The notes under the pieces are model-generated. The model searched no databases, was not told where the DNA came from, and saw only the letters and a list, made by a program, of their open reading frames with translations. Shown one piece after another: positions 56,856-64,000 of a DNA stretch of 64,000 nt. The stretch is from Sporobolomyces roseus (lineage: Eukaryota > Basidiomycota > Microbotryomycetes > Sporidiobolales > Sporidiobolaceae). The stretch is taken from positions 744,001 to 808,000 of the forward strand of contig JADILM010000007.1 of assembly GCA_016617785.1 (NCBI GenBank). The letters run 5' to 3'. Positions within the stretch are counted from its first letter, which is position 1; every line of letters begins with the position of its first letter. The position numbers and the translations under genes are program-made.

Positions 56856-59800
56856 TTTAGACATCTGAACCGAGGTTCCCACCGGTAGCTTTTGACACGT
56901 TGTAGCAAGTCGAGATGAGGGAGACGTGAGAGAAAGCCTGTTGTGTCGAAGTGATCAGTGAACTCATCCTCCGAACGGCAGAGGAAACGTTAGAGACATA
57001 CCTGAGGGAAGTTGCCGAGAGGTTCACCACCTGATCGAGGGAGGAGGAAAGAGTTTCGTCAGTACAGGCAGCGCTGTGAGAGTCGAAGGGAGAGAGGGAA
57101 GTAAATCACCTTTCGAGATTTCTTCGGAGAGCTGTTTGACAGAATCCGAGTTGCGGAATTAATCAGCTCTACTGCGTTCAGACCAGAAGGAAGACGGTGT
57201 ATAGAAACGTACAAGGTTGACGTGATTCATGTAACCGATGAAGTCTTCGAGAATCATGACTGCTTTCGAAAGTAGCGACTTGTCAAATTCTCCTGCGCGA
57301 GCTAAAGCTTCGACGAGCCAGAGAGAGCACATGGAGAAAGCTCCCTCCTCTGTGATGCGAAGGTTCAGTCAAAAAATTCGGACTCTTGGACTGGAAAGCT
57401 TACCTCCTCCACCAGTACCATCGTCGACTTTGTCGGTATCATATCGGTATACCAAATTGTTCTCGACTGTGCGCAGTGACACCTTTCATCAGTGAAAGTT
57501 GCAAGGAGAACGATGGCGAAAGCAGAACTGACAAAGACCGTCTCGATCCCTAGGTCGCATGATCGCTTTGATTGTCGACAGCATTCGCGGATCAGCAGCG
57601 TGGGTGAAGAAGGTGAGGGGCATGATGAGGACGGCGGAATCGAGAACATCGTGGTTTTCGTAGGATTGAGAATAGAATCCAAGCTCTTTGTTGCTGTAGC
57701 GGCGAGGATCAAAGGTCTCATCAGCTTGCTGATAGGAAGATAAGTCCGCAGGAAAGAAGGTGCTTACTATCCCTTGGTCTGAATCTCATCGTAGAGAGCG
57801 TCTCGAGAAGCCAACCATTTCGCTCGGTTTGGGCAAGGTAGAGATCGCTTATCTGCGAGACGAAGACCTCGATCCATCGCTACCCAGAGCATGACCTATG
57901 CGAGATCGGGAACGGTCAGTATGAAAAAGACAGGGAGAGTTTCGCCAATTCGAGTACTTACCTTGGAGTAAAGGAAGTTCTGTTCTTGACCTCGAACCTC
58001 CCAGATCGACAAATCAGGCTCTTGCCAAATCTCGCAGACGTAGTCGACGATCTCACGAATGAGAACCCTGTCGGAGAAAGCGAAAGGTCAGCCTTCATTC
58101 GTCGAAGGGATAGATTAAACGCTGAAACTAACCAATTGTCGTATGAGAGAGGGCGAGAGAGCCTTTGTGCCATGTACTGTAGATACGACGGAATGTCAGC
58201 GCATCGATTCGGGAAACTCGGACGAGCGCAAGTCGAGTCCTTCGTTTCCGACGACAATCCAGAAACGAAACTCACGAGAGAGTCGATGATCTCGCCATAG
58301 ATATCGAGTTGCTTGTGATCAGCTGCTCCGTTTCCAATGCGTACAGGTTTCTGACCTAGTGCAAGGAAGATGAACGTCTCAGCCTTGTCAGAGTCTTCGG
58401 TTCAAGATTCGTTCGCTCACCTTTGTGTCCGTCGAGGTGAGGCAATTCTAGCTCTGGAATATCCTTTCCTCCGTGAATAGTGTACATGATCTGTAAACTT
58501 CCGTCCTTGTTTCGATTCCTGAGAAGACCGCTGAGCCAATCAACGTAATGATCCGCCTCGTCGGTGAATCCCAAACGAAGGAGAGCGTAGACAGTGAAAG
58601 CACTGTCTCGAAGCCAACTGTATCGATAATCCCAATTGCGACCTGGCAGTATCATGAGCGAGTCAGTATCGAGCGTCATGCGGAAACGGCGAGCGAGATT
58701 CGCAACACACCTGCTCCGTTGAGACTGTTCGTCGAGGGAATGGAGGAGTCAGTGACAACTATGACGATCTCGACAAGACTGCGACTCACTCTTCAGGCAG
58801 TGAAAAGGTAGGGGCAGCAACGATAGCTCCAGTGGGAGCGAAAGTAAGAAGCTGATATGAATCGGTCAATGTCAACTCAATATCGAAACCGACAAGTGGA
58901 ATTTCGAGTGCGTACTTTGAGAGCCAAAGCTGAACGTTGTACGATCTCTCTCCATCTTCCTCGATAAGTACACTTTGACAACCAGCTCAACCAGTACTTG
59001 AGGGTATCTGCGTGAAGCTGTTCGAAGAGGGCGACGCTCAGAGGAGGATCCTCGGCTGATTTCGCTTTGTTGGTTCCAGCGAGATCGCTGTGGTCGGGAA
59101 TGCCTACAGGTGCAGATTGCGTCAGATGATCGAAACCGATAGTGAGAGGAAACGTGCGGACTCACAGTCAACTTCAGAGGCTTCTCCGGAGGTTTCGGGC
59201 TTGGGAGGTTCTCTGAGGACGAAGTGAAGAGATTGTCCCTCTTCGAGAGTGACACGACAAGAAACACCGAGTCTACATCGATCGAGTTCATCAGATTCGC
59301 CGCTTCGAAAGACGATTCGCTTATCGTTCGCAAGATTCGGGAGACATACCCTTTGTGTCCTCGTTCGCTCAAGTCGAGATAATCGACTTCTACATTCGGA
59401 GGGTTCTCTCCGTGGAGAGGATGGTCTCCCTCATCGATAACCCAGCGAAGATCGAGATTGAGGTGGTCGGGACAAGTGAAAGTTGCGATGCTGTTCTCGT
59501 TGTCGATCTTCGTCTCGTGAGATGCTCGCGCGTAGTCGAAGGCGGGAGCGCATTCCTGTATCGGGGACAAGAGGTCAGCTGCAGCATTTCCGCTGCGTTC
59601 TTGGTGTTTTCGAAATTATGACTTACGATTTCGTAAGTGAGGGTACCACGGATCGTAGTGATGGTTCGACAGAGCCAAGGGAGGAAGGTGGTGTCGTTCT
59701 TGTCGGCAGGAAGAGGCATGTAATCTGTTTCGACAAAGTTTCAGCGCTTATTCGATCGTTTTCGACCTAGATCTCGCTCACCTTCGATCTGTCCAACACC

Positions 59801-60345
59801 CTCTGTTGAGAGGAATTTGGTGACGAGCACATTACTCGATGGAACGTAGGACTGCTTGCTGTTTGTCCTGTTTGCCGTTCGAATAGAGAAGTGACCGCCA
59901 TGATTCTTGCTATCAAATCAGAGAGATAAGCGAGTGTCAGCGAAAACGACCGAGTCCGAGAAAAGAAGAGTTTGAAAGCGTACTCGAGAATTCGAGCGAA
60001 AACTGAGGGACTGTCGAAATGAGGAAGACACATCGAAGCAATGGTCCCGCTGATCGAGACAAGTGCTGCAGTCCTCATGTTGCCGATGAGAGCATGATCT
60101 TCAAGACTCGTGTATCCAGAAGGGTAATCCGCTCCTCTGCGACGGGGAGAAACGACACGTTGGAGGAGGAAGGAAAGGAGAATAATAGCAAGTAGTAGGT
60201 GAGAGAACCGAAGGCGAAAGAGAAAGTGGTGAGAACAAGAGAGGGAGAGAAGGGGTCGGACAAGCGAAAGTCAGCAAAATTGTGCGAGGTATGTCGAATT
60301 TGCTACTGCCTGAGTTCCTCATGACTACATACTAGTCTTGTGCAT
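56856..60345 (-). CDS. GH15-family glycosidase (bacterial trehalase/glucoamylase-like)
   Basis: A cytosolic-looking glycoside hydrolase family 15 protein; bacterial relatives include trehalases and glucodextranases acting on alpha-linked glucose. My model has 20 exons and 677 aa, including exons of 13, 14, 22 and 29 nt (60345-60333, 58724-58711, 57131-57110, 57030-57002). The N-terminal beta-domain carries [40 protein letters not shown] and [20 protein letters not shown]. The (alpha/alpha)6 barrel shows [20 protein letters not shown] (the usual catalytic-site segment), [58 protein letters not shown] and [19 protein letters not shown] with the second catalytic Glu region, then [17 protein letters not shown]. 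No signal peptide. The first exon is the least certain; a longer alternative start lies near 60580. Confidence 0.88.
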
Positions 60346-60860
60346 CTCCTGCGACCATCCTGCACTTCTCCAACTCTCTCCTTCCTTCACCTGAAGCCCG
60401 AGACGTCGACCGATAAGTGGGGTGAGGAAAGAGGACTAACCCGCTCCTGTTCGGTTTGATAGTCATATCCGAGTACTTCTAATGTGTCTGAGTAGGTGCA
60501 GGGTCGGCGGAGCTGAGCAGAAGCAGGAGATGGAGAGGAAAGAAGGAGAAGAACATCGGCGTAATTTTTTGAGAGCGACATTTTGGAAAAGTGAAGACGC
60601 ATGAGCCAGAGATACACAGTACCGTATCTTTTGAGCAAGACCCAACCAGCCTGAGATGAATCAAGTTACGAAACGAAAGGCCAAAAAATCAGGAGGTCAA
60701 TCGTCTCTTCTTCCCGACTTGATACTTATTACAGCTCGCCAACCCAGTCTGAACCTTATCCAAAGCACTTCAAGCACCCTCATAAACCACTAGACCGCCT
60801 ATCAGAGCTCCCCATCACCTCTTCGACTCACTTTTCCTCTTGATCTCCTCAACTCGAAAA
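60346..60860. promoter_or_regulatory. Divergent promoter of the GH15 gene and URA3
   Basis: 515 bases between divergent starts. The minus-strand frame around 60410-60600 (MSLSKNYADVLLLL onward) could be an extra 5' coding exon of the GH15 gene, but family members start near MHKT-like positions. Confidence 0.5.
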
Positions 60861-61837
60861 ATGCCCTCTATCACTCTCCGAACCTATGCTTCAAGAGCTG
60901 CTGCCCATCCTATCCCCGTAGCAAAGCAACTGCTAGAATGTATGGACCGTAAGCAGACCAACCTCTGCGTTTCGGTCGATGTTACGAAAAAAACAGATCT
61001 ATTAAGGATTGCAAACGCTTCTGGACCTTATGTCTGCTGTGTCAAGGTACGTCAGAGCTTCCATTCCGAAGTACTGAGACTGTCCCGCGCGAGAGGGCTG
61101 ACGAAAGAGTTGTGCATTTCGCAGACTCACATCGATATCGTCGAAGATTTCGATCAAGATCTCGTTCAACAACTTCAAGCTATCGCAGAGAAGCACGATT
61201 TCGTCATTTGGGAAGACCGCAAATTCGCTGATATCGGTATGCACCATCTTCCCTCTCGAGACTTGTCGAATTCTCCTGACAATTCGAATTCACAGGTAAC
61301 ACTGTTCGACTGCAATACTCTTCCGGTATCTACAAGATCGCCCAATGGTCACATCTCACCAACGCCCACCTCATTCCCGGAGACGGTATCCTCACCGGTC
61401 TCTCGTCAGTCGGCGAACCTCTCGGACGAGGACTCCTCCTTCTCGCAGAAATGTCGGCAGCTGGAAACCTCGCTACTGGGGAATACACCGCCAAGAACGT
61501 CGCTGCTGCTCGAAGATATCCCAAATTCGTTATGGGTTTTGTTGCGATGAAGCGAGTGGACGAATTAGAGGCGACTTCGGGAGGAGTACCAGCTGGAGAA
61601 GGAGAGGATTTCGTTATCATGACCCCTGGAGTTGGGTTGGATTCAAAGGGAGATGGTATGGGACAACAATACAGGACACCGGATGAAGTTATCAGAGAGA
61701 GTGGTTGCGATGTGATTATTGTTGGAAGAGGAATTTACGGTGGTGGATCTGGTCGACCGGATGAGGAGATTGTCGAGCAGTGCAAGAGGTACAGGAAGGC
61801 TGGATGGGAGGCTTACGAACAACGATTGAAGCAGTAG
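60861..61837 (+). CDS. URA3: Orotidine 5'-phosphate decarboxylase
   Basis: Last step of de novo pyrimidine synthesis: OMP loses CO2 to give UMP. Three exons: 60861-61046, 61125-61236 and 61296-61837, 279 aa, the usual fungal length. The catalytic set is complete: [28 protein letters not shown], then the hallmark [16 protein letters not shown] with Asp-Lys-Asp, [73 protein letters not shown] and [12 protein letters not shown] for phosphate binding. It is convergent with the alcohol dehydrogenase gene, 234 bases apart. Confidence 0.98.
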
Positions 61838-62071
61838 AAGCGCTCTTTGCAAAGATATCAGGTTTTCGGAAATCAGTCTGAACCCGTTCTTTCGCTGCGT
61901 TACTCTGCGAAGTCGCGAAAGGTTCCAAGTACGAGCAACGAGCTGCGGCTAGCGACGCGATGGAACATACACGGACGAGGCAGATCAGATCACAAAACAG
62001 AACTATCAGAAATTTCATCTTTTGGCTTTCGATATCTACAAATTCGATTCATTCTCCGGCTTGTTCCACGC
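61838..62071. terminator. Shared 3' region of URA3 and the alcohol dehydrogenase
   Basis: Two convergent genes end 234 bases apart, so their 3' UTRs and poly(A) signals share this stretch. No hairpin terminator is expected in a fungus and none is seen. Confidence 0.45.
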
Positions 62072-63816
62072 TTAGAGCTTACCGCCGTTCTTCTCGTTGA
62101 CGAGGACGAAACTGTGAACGTAGGATATAAACGAGTCAGTCGAAAGTAAGGGAAGAAGGGGAGTCATGAAGCGAAGAAATGGTAACGTACCGGTAGCGAG
62201 CCTTACCGTTCTCCATGTCGGGAACGGCCTTGTTGACATCGTCGAGAGGACGCTTGGTGATCCAGGGCTTGACACCCTTCTCGGCGGCGAGGTCGAGCAT
62301 CTCGCGGATGACAGCGGGACTTCCGATAGCGGATCCACAGAGATGAATGTTGTCTAATAGAGTAGAGGCTCGTCAGCGAAAGTAGATTATAAAGCAGCTC
62401 CTTTCAAACGTACTCATCAAGAAGGGGAAAGCAGGGAGCGAAGGAAGAGGCTTCTCAGGCGCTCCGACCAAAACCAAGTGTCCTCCAGGCTTGAGGAGGG
62501 AAAGGTATCCAGCCATGGGCATGTTGACGTCGTTGGTGGTGCAGACGATCAAGTCGAGGGATCGCTTGTAAGGAGCAAAGTCGTCCTCCTTTCCAGAGTG
62601 GGTAGCGATGAAGCGAGTGGCTCCCCTATTCGAGCGAGAGTCAGCAACGGAAAGGAAGCTTTGATTTATGGCGCTAACTCACATCTTCTCAGCATCCTCC
62701 TTCTTCGACTCGGAGTGAGAGATGGCGGTGACGTTGGCACCGAGAGCCTTGGCCCACAACAAACCAAAGTGACCAAGTCCACCTGGACGAGGAGGAGAGG
62801 AGAGTCAGATTCGTGAGTCGAGAGACGAGGTCAAAAAGAGATCGACTTACCGATTCCGACGATTCCGACGTCCTTGGCGGTCTTTCCAGCTCCGTATCTG
62901 CGAGATGAAGTGCGGAAAGTGAGCTACGGCTCGACTTCGGAAAGAGACGAAAAGAAAACGCACTGAGTCAAAGGAGAGTAGACGGTAACACCTCCGCAAA
63001 GAAGAGGAGCAGCGTCGGCGGGGTCGACACCGTCGGGAATCTTGAGGACGAAGTGACCTGGGGCACGATGGTAGTTTGCGTATCCTCCGAATGATCGCGA
63101 ACCCTTCGCCTTCTCTTGCCTCTTGTACTCTCCAGCATAAGTTCCGGTTTGTCCATTGTCACAGTAGGGCTCGCGGTCGTTCTTGCATTGACCACATTCT
63201 AAGCACGAGTCGTTTTGGGCGCCGACCTGAGAGAGCAAAAATCGTTAGCGAAAAATTAGGGGAAAGTCGAAATCGACGATTATAGTCGACGAAAGACTGC
63301 ACTCACTCCGACGATGTCTCCAACCTTGACGTGCTTAACTTCGGATCCGACACGAACAGCTTCTCCGACGATTTCGTGTCCTACGACCTGAAACCACGAA
63401 TTCTAGTCAGTTCTCATCTTCTTCGCTTCCTCCGAGTCGAGGGGACTCACTTGAGGGTAAGGGACCTCTCCCCAACCTCCAGACATGGTGTGCAAATCGG
63501 AACTGTATCGAAGCGTCAGCTGCGTGGTCTCATAAAGGGAAGGGAAAAATCGAAACGAATTCGCATCGAAGCCAGGATCTGGGAAAGTGAACATACGCGC
63601 AGATACCGCAGTACATGATCTTGATGTCAACATCGTCCTCGCAGAAGGGCTTGACCTGTAGAACGAGAAGAGCAAGGTCAGCAAGAAGAATTTGCGATCG
63701 AAAAGAGACAGATGTTGACGAACCTCGTCAGAGTAATCGATGAACTCCAGTTTCCCCTTGGTACTGTCCTTGCCCTGGGCAGCCCATCCTTCGAATTTGT
63801 AATCAGTTGCAGACAT
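62072..63816 (-). CDS. NADP-dependent zinc alcohol dehydrogenase (ADH6/cinnamyl type)
   Basis: Likely reduces aldehydes with NADPH, as yeast ADH6/ADH7 do. Ten exons: 63816-63724, 63655-63597, 63502-63451, 63387-63307, 63226-62964, 62897-62851, 62782-62683, 62625-62414, 62353-62191 and 62111-62072, 369 aa. Catalytic zinc ligands are in MYCGICASDLHTMSGGWG and VGHEIVGEAVRVG. The structural zinc site is DSCLECGQCKNDREPYC. The cofactor fold shows GIVGIGGLGHFGLLWAKALG followed by AISHSESKKEDAEKMGATRF, whose Ser-Lys pair after the second strand suits NADP. Further family marks are GGVTVYSPL and SAIGSPAVIREMLDLAAE. The substrate cannot be fixed by sequence. Confidence 0.95.
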
Positions 63817-64000
63817 AGTTGAGTTGTTGTAAGTCGAGATTTGTAGAGGAGAAGGGAGAGAAGAGAAAGAGAGACTGTCTTCGAAAAGTTGTCCACGTCT
63901 CGAAAGTGGAGCAGGAGGTGGAGGCAGATTCAGTGACGCGGCTTCTGATCCTTATCGAAGATCAGGAAATTTCGGGGTCGGCGCCGGTGGAATTCAAATC

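Noticed and set aside
60410..60600. Longer first exon for the GH15 gene starting MSLSKNYADV
   Set aside because: It can be spliced in frame, but known family members start close to the MHKT-like position; kept only as an alternative.

Overview
The window is nuclear DNA of a fungus. Genes are packed tightly on both strands, and most are split by many short introns of about 50-80 nt with GT...AG ends and CTGAC/CTAAC-like branch sites just before the 3' splice site. Most gene models below were assembled by eye: exons were joined so that the reading frame and recognisable family motifs run on across the junctions. Intron density, gene content and the architecture of the proteins point to a basidiomycete yeast or related fungus. 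Pucciniomycotina is my best guess, but that rank is inference. I see no tRNA, rRNA, transposon, CRISPR array or other prokaryotic feature.

Layout. 0-7.3 kb: a SAM methyltransferase cut by the left edge, the CCR4 deadenylase, the F0-assembly factor ATP10 and, divergent from it, the COMPASS subunit SHG1. 7.5-20 kb (plus strand): the selective-autophagy scaffold ATG11, a large serine-rich protein of unknown function, a glutathione S-transferase-like protein and a secreted GH16 beta-glucanase-like enzyme. 20-28 kb: the white-collar blue-light receptor WC-1 (LOV, PAS and GATA finger), a possible unrecognised small gene, and the sorting nexin MVP1. 28-33.7 kb: the splicing factor SRRM1, an unknown Ser-rich protein, a cysteine-rich secreted protein and tRNA 2'-phosphotransferase TPT1. 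33.9-37.7 kb: an F-box protein, a decayed partial copy of the GH16 gene, and CAF40/RCD1, which is the second CCR4-NOT subunit in the window. 38-44 kb: ribosomal protein L10, the bc1 chaperone CBP3 and two tandem F-box paralogues. 44-55 kb: oligosaccharyltransferase STT3, an MPD1-like protein disulfide isomerase, DAHP synthase, NAD-dependent glycerol-3-phosphate dehydrogenase and a single-pass membrane protein. 55-64 kb: endonuclease V, a 20-exon GH15-type glycosidase, OMP decarboxylase (URA3) and a zinc alcohol dehydrogenase.

There is no pathway cluster; this is ordinary housekeeping euchromatin. Themes shared by neighbours are mRNA decay (CCR4, CAF40), mitochondrial assembly (ATP10, CBP3) and ER protein maturation (STT3 next to the PDI).

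The most interesting signals are the GH16 pseudogene, a WC-1 that keeps a GATA finger with its photo-reactive cysteine codon split by an intron, the promoter-plus-gene duplication of the F-box pair, the microexon-rich GH15 gene, and an in-frame presequence-like leader before the glycerol-3-phosphate dehydrogenase ATG.
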